DNA of 64,000 nt, from contig NZ_LZKR01000217.1 of assembly GCF_001672915.1 (NCBI RefSeq), forward strand, positions 1 through 64,000, written 5' to 3'. Origin of the DNA: Mycobacterium sp. 1245805.9. GTDB taxonomy: Bacteria; Actinomycetota; Actinomycetes; Mycobacteriales; Mycobacteriaceae. Both the position numbers and the translations under genes were made by a program. Below the pieces are notes generated by a model, which ran no database searches, was not told where the DNA came from, and saw only the letters and a list, made by a program, of their open reading frames with translations. Shown piece by piece: positions 1 through 9,144 of this stretch (position 1 is the stretch's first letter; the number at the start of each line of letters is the position of its first letter).

Positions 1-735
1 CACCGGGCACGGCGGGACCGCCGGCCCCGGCGCCGGACGCACCGGGGGGCCCGGCGGGTCCGCCGGCACCCGGGGGGCCGAAGAGGCCGGCGGGGCCGCC
101 GGCGCCACCCGCTCCGGCCGCACCGCCGAGCCCGCCCGCGCCGCCCGCGCCGCCGGTGCCGCCGCCCTCCCCGACGCTGAAGTCGCCCATCCCGCCCGCA
201 CCGCCGGAACCGCCGTTGCCGCCGGATCCGCCCTGACCGCCGTGCCCGCCGGTGCTCAAGAAGCCGACGGCGCTGCCGCCGGCGCCACCCGCACCGCCGG
301 AACCGCCGGCGTAACTCGAGCCCGGCTGGCCGGGGGCGCCGGTGGCGCCGGCGGTGCTGTACCCGCCCTGACCTCCGGCACCGCCGTTGCCGCCGGATCC
401 GCCGAACAGGGACTCGCTCGCGCCGCCGGCCCCGCCGGCGCCGCCGGCACCACCCTGCTGGCCCGCCATCGTGGCCGAGCCGCCGGCCCCGCCGTTGCCG
501 CCGTTCCCGGCGGGCCCGCCGCCGAACAGTCCGTTCCTACCGCCGGCCCCGCCGTTGCCCCCGTTCACACCGGCCGCGGTAGCCGACGCCCCGGCCCCGC
601 CGTTCCCGCCGTGGCCGAAGAAGCCCGCCGATCCGCCGTTACCGCCGCTTTGCCCGGTGCCCGCCGCCCCGGCGGCGCCGTTGCCGCCGTTGCCCCACAA
701 GATCCCGCCGTCGCCGCCGTTGGCGCCCGGCGTGG
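1..735 (-). repeat. PGRS-type Gly-Ala coding repeat
   Basis: This is a dense run of degenerate GGC/GCC-rich units encoding GGxGG and GGAGG motifs within the PE_PGRS gene. Its low complexity creates long open frames on both strands, which should not be read as genes. Such tracts are prone to slippage and mis-assembly. Confidence 0.85.
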
Positions 736-1111
736 TGGCGTCGGCGCCGTCGCCGATCAGCGGACGGCCCGTCAGGGCCTGGACCGGCCCATTGATCGCG
801 GCCAGCGCGGAATCCAGCGGTGAAGCATTGGCGGCCTCCGCGGCCGCGTAGGCGCCCGCCGCGCCGTTCAGCGCCTGCACGAAGCCGGCGTGAAACGCCT
901 CCGCCTGCGCACTCAGCGCCTGCTGTTCCTGCGCATAGGCGCCGAACAATTTCGCGATTACCGCGGACACCTCGTCCTGGGCCGCGGCCACCACCGACGT
1001 CGTCGAGGGCGCTGCCGCGGCGTAGGCCGCGCCGATCGTCCGCCCGATCCCGGCCAAATCCGCCGACGCGGATGCCAAAGCTCCCGATGTTGCGATCACA
1101 TAGGAAGACAC
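1..1111 (-). CDS. PE_PGRS family protein (3' end beyond window)
   Basis: The reverse strand reads from a GTG at 1111 into a typical PE domain (MSSYVIATSGALASASADLA..., about residues 1-95) with the conserved AAxDEVSA-type segment. A linker containing PLIGDGADATTPGANGG follows, and then a long Gly/Ala-rich PGRS region of GGxGG repeats runs off the window edge. At least 370 codons are present and no stop is reached, so the C-terminus is missing. PE_PGRS proteins are mycobacterial proteins exported by type VII secretion to the cell surface; specific roles vary and none can be assigned here. There is no PPE or ESX partner beside it; the downstream neighbour lies outside the window. PE_PGRS genes are typical of slow growers. 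Confidence 0.93.
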   Translation of the reverse strand, partial: MSSYVIATSGALASASADLAGIGRTIGAAYAAAAPSTTSVVAAAQDEVSAVIAKLFGAYAQEQQALSAQAEAFHAGFVQALNGAAGAYAAAEAANASPLDSALAAINGPVQALTGRPLIGDGADATTPGANGGDGGILWGNGGNGAAGAAGTGQSGGNGGSAGFFGHGGNGGAGASATAAGVNGGNGGAGGRNGLFGGGPAGNGGNGGAGGSATMAGQQGGAGGAGGAGGASESLFGGSGGNGGAGGQGGYSTAGATGAPGQPGSSYAGGSGGAGGAGGSAVGFLSTGGHGGQGGSGGNGGSGGAGGMGDFSVGEGGGTGGAGGAGGLGGAAGAGGAGGPAGLFGPPGAGGPAGPPGASGAGAGGPAVPG

Positions 1112-1335
1112 GGGTTCGGTTCCCCCTCGGTGGGGACGGGACGGCTACGGGACGCGGGTGATTTTAGGCGTAGGTTACGCGTGTCTAATACGGTTTGGAA
1201 TCCGATTCCGAAAGTTTGAATCGGGTGTGATTTGCATACCCCGGACCCCCGCAGCAGGGCAGTGCTCTCGTTGTGTGACTGATGCGACAGGAGCGACTAG
1301 GGGTCAGGTTTGCTTCCCTGGCGGGGTCCGTTGGC

Positions 1336-2331
1336 TCAAGCGGCGGGTTGACGGAGCGGAAGGCCGGCGGCGCGGTACATCGCGTCGATGACGGTCATGT
1401 TCTCGATCGCTTCTTCCGGGGTCGTCTTCACCGGTTCACCGCGCAGCGCGGCCGCGCCGAACGCGTCAAGCTGATGCCCGTAGGTAGAGCGCCCGGCGGT
1501 GAAGTTCTCCACCCGCTTTCCGGCGGCCGACCGGACCGAGAACCGCTGGAACGGGATCAGCGGGTGGAGCCTCAGCTCGCCGCGGTCGCCGACCACCTTC
1601 ACGGTCAACCGCGGTGGGGCGGCCGACCACATCGAGCAGTGGATCCGGCCGGTCTGACCGCCGGCAAACCTCAGCTCGGCCGTCATCGCTCGGTCCACGT
1701 TGGAACCGCGCAGTTTCGCCTGTGCCGCAACGACTTCCGGAGTCGAGCCGCCGTACCTGCGCACCATGTCCACGGCGTAGCAGCCGAGGTCCATCAGCGC
1801 GCCACCGGCCAGGGCGTAGTTATAGCGGTTGTGGGAGAGCTTCGGCATCCAGAAGCACCAGTCGGCCTCGACGCGCTCCAGCTTGCCCAGCTCCCCCGAG
1901 GCAATGATCTCCTCCACGCGCGCCGCGCACGGGTGATAGCGGTAGTGAAATGCCTCCATCACCACCCGATCCGACTTGGCGGCAAGCTCGGCGACCTCGC
2001 GGGCCTCGGCGGCGTTGGCGGTGAACGGCTTTTCGCACAACACGTGCTTACCGGCGTCAAGCGCCGCCCGAGTCCACCTGCCGTGCAAGCCGATTGGCAG
2101 CGGGTTGTAGACGGCGTCGACGTCGGGATCGGCGAGCAGCGCTTCGTAGCTGTCGTGCACCCGGGCGATGCCGTACTTGGCGGCAAAGGCCCGCGCCCGG
2201 GACACGTCGCGCGCGGCCACCGCGGCCACCACGACCTCGGCACTGTCCCGAGCGGGTTTGATGAGCGCCGTCGGCGTGATGCGCGCCGCCCCCAGGACGC
2301 CGATCCGCACCGGTGCGCCGCGTCCTGACAC
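1336..2331 (-). CDS. Gfo/Idh/MocA family oxidoreductase
   Basis: About 331 aa from GTG 2331. The N-terminal Rossmann fold shows VRIGVLGAARI and the family signature EKPFTANAAEA (the EKP Lys is the usual catalytic/NAD-site residue). The C-terminal alpha/beta domain contains GGALMDLGCYAVDMVRRYGG, a typical Gfo/Idh substrate-domain segment. These enzymes are NAD(P)-dependent sugar, inositol or diketone dehydrogenases; the substrate is not evident. The frame stays open back to TTG 2388, but the GTG at 2331 gives the usual family length. It is divergent from the GT4 glycosyltransferase, so a role in sugar modification for the neighbouring glycolipid locus is possible but inferred. Confidence 0.85.
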   Translation of the reverse strand: MSGRGAPVRIGVLGAARITPTALIKPARDSAEVVVAAVAARDVSRARAFAAKYGIARVHDSYEALLADPDVDAVYNPLPIGLHGRWTRAALDAGKHVLCEKPFTANAAEAREVAELAAKSDRVVMEAFHYRYHPCAARVEEIIASGELGKLERVEADWCFWMPKLSHNRYNYALAGGALMDLGCYAVDMVRRYGGSTPEVVAAQAKLRGSNVDRAMTAELRFAGGQTGRIHCSMWSAAPPRLTVKVVGDRGELRLHPLIPFQRFSVRSAAGKRVENFTAGRSTYGHQLDAFGAAALRGEPVKTTPEEAIENMTVIDAMYRAAGLPLRQPAA

Positions 2332-2400
2332 GGACGGGATGCTAGCAGTCGACCCGGGGGTCAGTTCGGCCGATGTCGATAGCGCCAAAACGCGCCGACA

Positions 2401-2412
2401 TACACTCTCGCA
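2401..2412 (+). promoter_or_regulatory. Probable leaderless -10 element for the GT4 gene
   Basis: TACACT at 2401-2406 matches the mycobacterial -10 consensus (TANNNT) and lies six bases before the ATG at 2413. No Shine-Dalgarno sequence is present. This spacing is typical of leaderless mycobacterial transcripts. Confidence 0.45.
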
Positions 2413-3624
2413 ATGGTCGCCGCCGATGCCTTGCGCCGCGTGGGAACTCGGCTTCGCGCGATCACGGCGTCACGCAAGCCCGGCCCTGTTCCCCGCGTGA
2501 TGGTGATCTCCAACGTGGGCAGTTTCGGCGGAGGGGGTGCGCTCGACTTTCGCGATATGGTCCTGGCCATCCACGAAAAGCGGCCCGACGTCGACGTCGT
2601 CGCCGTCTGCCCGTGGAAGGGCAGCCTGGTGGCGGAATGCGCGCGGAACGATATCCGGACCAAGATCACCTGGATACCCGGCTGGGCCTTTCTCGTCCGG
2701 TCGCGCGCGCCACGCGTCGAGGCGCTCATCGGCACGATTCCGTACCTCGCGATTCTGCTCGTCGGCATATTGCAGGCGCTGTTCCTACTTGTCCGGCAGC
2801 GCCCGGCGATGGTGCTCACCAACACGATGGTCATTCCCGCGCACGCGATCGCCGCCAAACTGCTCGGCATCCCGCATTACTGGCTGGTCCGCGAGTTCGG
2901 AAAAGACGACCATCGGCTGTGGTTCCTGTTGGGCTACCGAAGAACGATCCGCCTCATCGGCCGGCTGTCGGAGGCGGTGATCTGCAATTCGCACGCGGTC
3001 GAGAACGCTCTGCTCGCGGTGGATCCAACGATGACGACGCACGTGGTCTACCCGGTCGTCGACACCCCGCTCGGCACACCGCCGGAGCGGCAGGCGGGCG
3101 AACGCATGCGGGCGGTGTTGATCGGTTACTTCTCCGAAGCGAAGGGACAACGCATTGCGGTCGAGGCGGTGGCCATCGCCCGGGGGGCCGGCGTCGACAT
3201 CGAGTTGACCCTGGTCGGCGCCGGCAACCAGAAGCCGCTTCGCGAGCTCGCCCGACGCCTGGGCGTCGAGGACCTGGTCGACATCCACGGGCGCACCGGC
3301 GATGTCGGACCCTACTGGTCCGGCGCCCACGTCGGCCTGATGTGCAGCCAATGCGAGGCGTTCGGGCGAGTGACCGTGGAGGCGATGCGAGCGGGACTGC
3401 CGGTGTGCGGGACGAACGCGGGCGGCACACCAGAGATCGTCGATCCGGGAGTCAACGGACTGCTGAGCCCGGCCGGCGACGCGAACGCACTCGCCGCCAA
3501 CCTGATGACGCTGGAATCCGACGAACACCTGCGCCGTAAGCTCGCCCTTCGCGCCGTGGAAACAACACGCTTTCAACGCGACCGCCACGACGATGAATTC
3601 ACCACCATCCTAGGCCTGTCGTGA
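2413..3624 (+). CDS. Glycosyltransferase family 4 protein
   Basis: 403 aa. The N-terminal half has a GT-B fold start (PRVMVISNVGSFGGGG) and a hydrophobic segment around residues 110-140 (IPYLAILLVGILQALFLLV) that may attach it to the membrane. The C-terminal half has the GT4 donor-site signature: GLMCSQCEAFGRVTVEAMRAG (an E-x7-E pattern) followed by GTNAGGTPEIV. It probably transfers a nucleotide-activated sugar, perhaps GDP- or UDP-linked, to a lipid or glycan. It is the first gene of the 2413-15071 glycolipid-type locus. A -10 motif close to the ATG suggests a leaderless mRNA. The exact sugar and acceptor cannot be read from the sequence. Confidence 0.88.
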   Translation: MVAADALRRVGTRLRAITASRKPGPVPRVMVISNVGSFGGGGALDFRDMVLAIHEKRPDVDVVAVCPWKGSLVAECARNDIRTKITWIPGWAFLVRSRAPRVEALIGTIPYLAILLVGILQALFLLVRQRPAMVLTNTMVIPAHAIAAKLLGIPHYWLVREFGKDDHRLWFLLGYRRTIRLIGRLSEAVICNSHAVENALLAVDPTMTTHVVYPVVDTPLGTPPERQAGERMRAVLIGYFSEAKGQRIAVEAVAIARGAGVDIELTLVGAGNQKPLRELARRLGVEDLVDIHGRTGDVGPYWSGAHVGLMCSQCEAFGRVTVEAMRAGLPVCGTNAGGTPEIVDPGVNGLLSPAGDANALAANLMTLESDEHLRRKLALRAVETTRFQRDRHDDEFTTILGLS

Positions 3625-3755
3625 AAGCCTCCGCGCGCAACTCGGCCCGACGAGTGGGCGATTCTCACCCCTCCCGTCCGTAATGTGCGATGCTACGATC
3701 TCGCTTCGCCGGGACCGGGCCAAGCGTTGAGCCATGACCGGCTGAGGAGTTGAAT

Positions 3756-5438
3756 TTGGCTGTCGGCGAATTGAGTGCGCGCGAGGCCGAACGCGTGGTG
3801 TGGGACGTGATCGTCGTCGGCACCGGCATGGGCGGCGGGATGTTCGGCTATTCACTGGCGCGCGCGGGCCGGCGGGTGCTGTTCGTCGAAAAGGGCCGCT
3901 CGACGTTGCCGGGAACGCCGGGAACGATCCGCGCGGCCATGCCCGAACTGGCCGAGCCGCGCGCCTCCCGTTCGGCAGAAACCTATTACGACGCCCTGGC
4001 CCGGGCCGGGCGCTCCACCGACGAGATCGAAGACATCAGCGGGCGGCGCCCGAAGCGGTTCGTGCCGTTCATCGGCAGCGGCACCGGCGGCTCCTCGGCG
4101 CTGTACGGCATGGTCTGCGAGCGGTTCTTCGCCCAGGACTTCACCCCGCGGCAAAACTTCCGCGACCCCGGGGATTCCACCGTGCCCGAGGCGTGGCCGA
4201 TCACCTACGACCAGCTCAGCCCGTGGTACGCCGAGGCAGAAAGACTCCTCAATGTGCGCGGCGACGCCGACCCCCTGCGCCCCGAGGCCGCCGGCGTCGG
4301 ATTGCCTGCGGCCCCGCCATTTTCGGCCGACAACCAGCCGCTGGTCGACTATCTGAGCGGCCGCGGACTGCACCCCTACCACCTGCCGATGGCCTGCGAC
4401 TACACGCAGGGCTGTCCGACCTGTCAGGCCCATCTCTGCGAGCGGTCCTGCAAGAACGACGCGGGCCGCAACGGCGTGCTGCCCGCCGTGTCCGAGCACG
4501 GGGCGCACCTCCTCGACGAGTGCCGGGTGGTGCGCCTGGAGGCCGACCGCACCCGGGTGCAGCACGTGATCGCCCAGCGCCGCTCCGACATGCTGGCGCT
4601 GCGAGGCAAGGTGGTGGTGCTGGGCGCCGGCGCGCTGGCCACCCCGCTGTTGTTGCTCAACTCCCGCTCCGGCGACTGGCCGCGCGGCCTGGCCAACGGC
4701 TCAGATGTGGTGGGGCGCAACCTGATGCGTCATCTGATGGATTGGATCGAGGTCTGGCCGCAACCCGGCTGCAAGATCACGGCGGAGAACAAGGAAATCG
4801 GGTTCAACGACTTCTATTTCTCCGACGGCCAGAAATACGGCACGGTGCAGTCGGCGGGCGCGATGGCGAATTTGGCGTCCATGGACATGTTCACCAACCA
4901 GCCCGGCTGGCAGCCGAAGGCACTGCGCCTGATCAGCCCGGCGCTGCGGCCGATCTACGATCGCTTCTTCAACGGGGGTCTGGTGCTGGCCCCGATCATG
5001 GAGGACCTGCCGTATCTGGATAACCGCGTCCTGCCGAGTGATCGACCCGGCGAGGATGGGCGCCAGCGGCTGCGACTTCGATATCGGTTGCACCCGAGCG
5101 AGGTCGAACGCCGCAAGGTGTTCATTCGGCGGATAAAAGAGGTGTTAGGGCCGTTTCGCACCCTCACACTGCGAACCGGCGCAAACAACTCGACCCTGGG
5201 CCACGTCTGCGGCACGTGCCGCTTCGGCACCGATCCCACAACCAGCGTTCTCGACCCCCAGAACCGGGCGCACGAAGTGGACAACCTCTACGTCGTCGAC
5301 GCCTCGTTCTTCCCGTCCAGCGCCGGCTTGAACCCCAGCCTGACGGTGGCGGCCAACGCCTTGCGGGTGGCCGAACACGTGAACCAGGCGCATTTCGCCA
5401 CCGGACCGGCCGCTGAAACCGCCGCTGCGCGAGCCTGA
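3756..5438 (+). CDS. GMC-type FAD-dependent oxidoreductase
   Basis: About 560 aa. The FAD-binding Rossmann motif is at residues 15-25 (VIVVGTGMGGG), GSGTGGSSALYG lies near residue 108, and there is an internal VVVLGAGALATP segment. The C-terminal GMC signature is LYVVDASFFPSSAGLNPSLT. Start choice: GAGGAG at 3744-3749 is six bases before TTG 3756 but abuts TTG 3750, so 3756 is preferred. A cysteine-rich insert in the middle (CDYTQGCPTCQAHLCERSC) is more extended than in usual GMC enzymes. Members oxidise alcohols (choline, sterols, sugars, long-chain alcohols); the substrate here is unknown. It ends one base from the convergent GT1 gene, and its context suggests a lipid or sugar oxidation step. 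Confidence 0.88.
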   Translation: MAVGELSAREAERVVWDVIVVGTGMGGGMFGYSLARAGRRVLFVEKGRSTLPGTPGTIRAAMPELAEPRASRSAETYYDALARAGRSTDEIEDISGRRPKRFVPFIGSGTGGSSALYGMVCERFFAQDFTPRQNFRDPGDSTVPEAWPITYDQLSPWYAEAERLLNVRGDADPLRPEAAGVGLPAAPPFSADNQPLVDYLSGRGLHPYHLPMACDYTQGCPTCQAHLCERSCKNDAGRNGVLPAVSEHGAHLLDECRVVRLEADRTRVQHVIAQRRSDMLALRGKVVVLGAGALATPLLLLNSRSGDWPRGLANGSDVVGRNLMRHLMDWIEVWPQPGCKITAENKEIGFNDFYFSDGQKYGTVQSAGAMANLASMDMFTNQPGWQPKALRLISPALRPIYDRFFNGGLVLAPIMEDLPYLDNRVLPSDRPGEDGRQRLRLRYRLHPSEVERRKVFIRRIKEVLGPFRTLTLRTGANNSTLGHVCGTCRFGTDPTTSVLDPQNRAHEVDNLYVVDASFFPSSAGLNPSLTVAANALRVAEHVNQAHFATGPAAETAAARA

Positions 5439-5439
5439 T

Positions 5440-6708
5440 TCAGCCAACTCGGTTGAGGCGGGCGAAGTCTTCCACGAAATTCGCCGCGGCCGCGACGCTT
5501 TCGGCTGGTTTGGTCATCTGCGTGGCGACCTCGCGGGCGCGGGCGACGTATTGCGGGGCGAGGATGGTCCGCAGGTCCTCGACCAACGATTTCTCGGTCG
5601 CGGTCGAAAAGCGCCGGGCCGTGCCGACCTTGAGCCGTTTCACCGCGGCTCCCCAGATCAGCTGGACGTCCGCCATCCACAGGATCAGCGTCGGGACTCC
5701 GGCGCGCAGGCCCGCGGCCGTGGTGCCCGCACCGCCGTGGTGAACGACCGCGCGACAGGCCGGAAAGATTGCCGCGTAATTCATCGCGCCCACCACTTTG
5801 ACGTGTTCGAAATGGGGGACGTTGCCGAAATCGGTGGCGGCGGCGCATACCAGCGCCCGTTCGCCCAACCGCGCGCATGCCCTGCCGATCATGGCGATCG
5901 TGTCGGCGGCGGCCTCGACCGGAATGCTGCCGAACCCGAAGAAAATCGGCGGCGCCCCCTCGGCAATCCACGACGCGACCTCATCGTCGGCATCCGTCGG
6001 CGATTCCAGCGTCAGCGTGCCGACAAACGGCCGCCGACGGTCGAATTTCGCCCATTCGGCCGCCAACCCGGGGAAGCACACTTCGTCATACGCCTGGATC
6101 TCCAGCGATCCCCGCTCGGCGATCCGCCCCGGCGCGGGGCCGGTGACCTTGGGCAGGCCCAATTCGCGGCGCTGCGTGTCCTCGACCTTTTTCACCCCGC
6201 GCCAAACCAGCCACTCGTAAACCCTCATCGCCGCGCGGATGACCGCGGGCGGCAGCGTCGGAACGAGGCGGCCGTTGACCCGTATCGGGAACCAAAGCAG
6301 CGTGGCCAGCGGGATGTCGCGATACTCGGCGACGTTGGCGGCGAGCTCCTGGTAACTCATGCCGGTCAACAGCAGGTCGGCGCCGTCGGTCAGCGAGGTC
6401 AGCATCTTGCTCATCTCGGCCCAATGCCGCGTGCCGGGTTCCCGAGATTCACGCAGATGGGCGCGCACCTCCCGAATCCGCCAGAAGTTCCGGAAGAAAT
6501 ACGCCCAGAAGTTGCGCGTCGATTCCAGCCACGTCTGGATGTCCGGCCCGTAGTCGACCGCCGTGAGCCCAGCCGCCTCGGCGAAACCCACCAGGTCGGG
6601 CGGGACCGCCATGCACACGTCATGCCCGCGCCGGCGCAGCTCCCGCCCGACGGCGACGCCGGGCTCGACATCGCCGCGGGTTCCGTAGAACGCCAGCACA
6701 TATTTCAT
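5440..6708 (-). CDS. GT1-type (UDP-glycosyltransferase-like) glycosyltransferase
   Basis: 422 aa from ATG 6708, with AGGA about ten bases upstream. The N-terminus MKYVLAFYGTRGDVEPGVAVG is the typical start of the bacterial GT1/ErmE-UGT-like glycosyltransferases. The C-terminal nucleotide-sugar signature is AVVHHGGAGTTAAGLRAGVPT. This family includes the glycopeptidolipid rhamnosyl/talosyl-transferases and M. tuberculosis Rv1524/Rv1526c, so transfer of a deoxyhexose onto a lipid is the likely role. It is transcribed against its neighbours, with 341 bp of divergent spacer before the acyltransferase. The specific sugar and acceptor are not deducible. Confidence 0.9.
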   Translation of the reverse strand: MKYVLAFYGTRGDVEPGVAVGRELRRRGHDVCMAVPPDLVGFAEAAGLTAVDYGPDIQTWLESTRNFWAYFFRNFWRIREVRAHLRESREPGTRHWAEMSKMLTSLTDGADLLLTGMSYQELAANVAEYRDIPLATLLWFPIRVNGRLVPTLPPAVIRAAMRVYEWLVWRGVKKVEDTQRRELGLPKVTGPAPGRIAERGSLEIQAYDEVCFPGLAAEWAKFDRRRPFVGTLTLESPTDADDEVASWIAEGAPPIFFGFGSIPVEAAADTIAMIGRACARLGERALVCAAATDFGNVPHFEHVKVVGAMNYAAIFPACRAVVHHGGAGTTAAGLRAGVPTLILWMADVQLIWGAAVKRLKVGTARRFSTATEKSLVEDLRTILAPQYVARAREVATQMTKPAESVAAAANFVEDFARLNRVG

Positions 6709-7049
6709 GCGTGATCCTGGTCCTTCACTTCCCGTGCGCATTGAAGCGAAATGAAAGCGGCAGACCCGGTGCCCAGCTCAGCCGCCCAGCAGCATAACCC
6801 CGATGCCGGCGCTATCGACCGCCAATCCGAAAGTTTTGAAAAGCCCGCCGATGCGGCGGCCCACGACGGCGATTTGGCCTCCCGCAGACTGCATTTCACC
6901 GGCTTTGCTGCGCCGGACACAAATATGTGTTCGCCAAATGCTCGGCCGCTCGGATGCGCGCGAGGCTAATCTGCTGTGATGAATCGGTTCGACCGCACGA
7001 ACGCCCGCCAGGCGTGACGGGCGAATCTTCCGTTATAGGAGGCTAATCA
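6709..7049. other. 341-bp divergent intergenic region
   Basis: No convincing gene is seen. It separates the divergent GT1 and acyltransferase genes, so it should carry both promoters. ACACA-AATA-TGTGT at 6917-6930 is a perfect 5-bp-arm dyad and a possible operator. TAATCT at 6967-6972 resembles a -10 for the rightward gene. AGGAGG at 7037-7042 is a strong ribosome binding site seven bases before GTG 7050. Confidence 0.5.
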
Positions 7050-8450
7050 GTGCCGACCCGGATCCGCCGCGCGCGCGCATCCTCGAACAACCGCGCGTCC
7101 GACGGCGAGGCGCCGCCGGACAATCTGCTGGCATTGGTGGACCAAGGATTCGTCGCCGGACAGCGCGCCATCGGCCAGACCGAAGTCATGCAGGTCGTGT
7201 GGGTCTACGAGCATCCGATCGACTTCGACGGGCTGAAACGCTTTCACCACAATCTCGGCTACGGCTTGTCCGGACGGCTCATCGAGCGATCGCCGCTGCC
7301 GTTCGGCCGGCATCGGTGGGTCGTCGATCGGGGGCCGTCGGAGATCCATTTCGCTGACCAAGCCCGGCCCCGCTCCGACCTCAGCGACTGGGCCGACGAA
7401 CGCTCACAGGTTCCGGTCGACCCCGAAGCGGGGCCCGGCTGGCACATCAGCGTCCTGCCCCTGACCGACGGCTCGACCGCGGTCACCTGGGTGATCTCCC
7501 ACTACATAATTGACGGCGTCGGGGGTCTCGTCGCAGTCGCCGATGCGATCCTGGGCGCCAACCGCGATCTCGGCTACCCGCCGCCGCGCTCGCGGACCCG
7601 ACTGCGCGCGGCAGCTCAGGACCTGCGCCAGACGGCTCGAGACGCACCCGACGTTGCCCGGGCGTTCGTTGCGTTGGCGCAACTGATCCGCCGTCAGCGC
7701 CGCGAACCCGACCAACCGAAACCCCTCGCCCGCCGTGTCGACGACGGCGCGGACCCCGTCATCGTGCCGGGCATCGCGATCCTCGTCGACCTGGATCAAT
7801 GGGATGCCCGTGCAGAGTCGCTCGGCGGAACGAGCACGACGCTGGCCGCCGTGGTGGCCGCGAAACTGGCGGAGCACCTGGGGCGCCGGCGGGCCTCCGA
7901 CGGCGCCGTGACGCTACAAATCGTCATGACCGACCGCGCCGAGGGCGACACCCGCGCGCTCGCGGTGTCGTTTGCCCGGGTCAGCCTGGACCCGGCCGGG
8001 CTGACGACCGATCTGCGCGACACCCGGGCCGCCATCAAGCAGGCGCTGAGGACCCTGCAGAGCGCGCCGGACGAATCTTCACAATTGGCGGCCCTGTCCC
8101 CCTTCACCCCGAAGCGGACGTGGAAACGGGGTGTCGAGGCGCAGCTCAACGATCCCGACATGCCGGTGATCTACTCCAATCTGGGCGACGCCGGTTCGGT
8201 GGTGAGCTGCGCCGACGGCACCCAATGCGAGCACGCCTGGGCGCGCGGGACCAGGCAAAACGCAACGCGCCAGCAGCTGGAGCGGACGGGCGGCCACATG
8301 CAGGTGGTGTCGTGCCGCACGCCGGGGATCGGCAAGGTTTACCTGACCGTGGTGGCCTATCACCCGGGCGCCGAGAACACCAAGCCCGCCCTGCGCGAAC
8401 TGGCCGCGCGCACGCTGGCCGACTTCGGCCTGACCGGCGAGATCGAGTAA
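7050..8450 (+). CDS. HxxxDG-motif acyltransferase (condensation/PapA/WS-DGAT-like)
   Basis: 466 aa from GTG 7050, preceded by AGGAGG. The motif HYIIDGVGG near residue 152 is the catalytic HxxxDG of the chloramphenicol-acetyltransferase-like superfamily (NRPS condensation domains, Pap acyltransferases, WS/DGAT enzymes). A conserved-type VIYSNLGDAG segment follows near residue 370. These enzymes transfer acyl groups from CoA or carrier proteins to hydroxyl or amine acceptors; mycobacterial members acylate surface glycolipids. Standing just before mmpS-mmpL-mmpL and after two glycosyltransferases, it probably acylates the exported lipid. Whether it is Pap-like or WS/DGAT-like needs profile comparison. 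Confidence 0.75.
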   Translation: MPTRIRRARASSNNRASDGEAPPDNLLALVDQGFVAGQRAIGQTEVMQVVWVYEHPIDFDGLKRFHHNLGYGLSGRLIERSPLPFGRHRWVVDRGPSEIHFADQARPRSDLSDWADERSQVPVDPEAGPGWHISVLPLTDGSTAVTWVISHYIIDGVGGLVAVADAILGANRDLGYPPPRSRTRLRAAAQDLRQTARDAPDVARAFVALAQLIRRQRREPDQPKPLARRVDDGADPVIVPGIAILVDLDQWDARAESLGGTSTTLAAVVAAKLAEHLGRRRASDGAVTLQIVMTDRAEGDTRALAVSFARVSLDPAGLTTDLRDTRAAIKQALRTLQSAPDESSQLAALSPFTPKRTWKRGVEAQLNDPDMPVIYSNLGDAGSVVSCADGTQCEHAWARGTRQNATRQQLERTGGHMQVVSCRTPGIGKVYLTVVAYHPGAENTKPALRELAARTLADFGLTGEIE

Positions 8451-8574
8451 GGAATCGCTCCCCGCGCCCGCCCCGGGACGCCATGCTGAGAAGTTCCTTA
8501 AATCCTGGTCAGGCGCTGTTGGACTCCATTAGGTTTGCATCCGTAATTGGACGCGTGTCGGTTAGGGTGGTGCG

Positions 8575-9144
8575 GTGGTCTGGGGCAGTGTGCGCGATGT
8601 TGAGCCGGTGCGGTCCGATATCGCCGTCGAGAGCGGTCAGGATGCCGGCCCGCCTCCGTCGACACCCCCGGTTTTAGGCGCACCCAAAAAGAGTCGCCGC
8701 AACACGGGGCCCGCGATCTTCCGGGGCCTGCGGCGGCTTTGGATCCCGCTGGTCATCCTGATGGTGATCGCCGTCGGAGGATTCACCGTGTCGCGCCTGC
8801 ACGGCCTCTTCGGCTCCGAGAAGCGCCTCTCGTATGCCGACACCAGAGTCGACAACAAACCCTACAATCCCCAGCACCTGAGGTACGAGGTCTTCGGCCC
8901 CCCGGGGACCGTGGCACTGATCAGCTATTACGACGACACCGGTTCGCCCCAGCACGTCGACGCCGCCACCCTGCCGTGGTCGCTGGAGTTCGCGGTCACC
9001 GCGGCGACGGGCATCGGAAGCGTTGCGGCGCAGGGTGATACCGACAGCATCGGCTGCCGCATCCTCCTCGACGGAGTGGTGAAATCCGAGAAGGTCACCA
9101 ACGAGGTCAGCGCCTTTACGTCCTGCATGCTCAAGGGCTCATGA
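8575..9144 (+). CDS. MmpS family transport accessory protein
   Basis: 189 aa from GTG 8575. A 45-residue polar N-terminal extension (Pro-rich, then Lys/Arg) precedes one membrane span (LWIPLVILMVIAVGGFTV, about residues 56-75). The family signature SRLHGLFGS follows, then a periplasmic beta-sandwich containing YEVFGPPGTVALISYYDD and two C-terminal Cys (GCRI and SCM) that can pair. MmpS proteins assist MmpL transporters in exporting lipids or siderophores. The extension makes it longer than the usual 140-150 aa; no later start with a good ribosome site is obvious. It overlaps the next mmpL by ATGA, indicating translational coupling. Confidence 0.92.
   Translation: MVWGSVRDVEPVRSDIAVESGQDAGPPPSTPPVLGAPKKSRRNTGPAIFRGLRRLWIPLVILMVIAVGGFTVSRLHGLFGSEKRLSYADTRVDNKPYNPQHLRYEVFGPPGTVALISYYDDTGSPQHVDAATLPWSLEFAVTAATGIGSVAAQGDTDSIGCRILLDGVVKSEKVTNEVSAFTSCMLKGS

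Noticed and set aside
242..851. Long Pro/Ala-rich open frames on the + strand at the left edge
   Set aside because: They are antisense shadows of the PGRS repeat; the reverse strand begins with a clear PE domain in frame with it.
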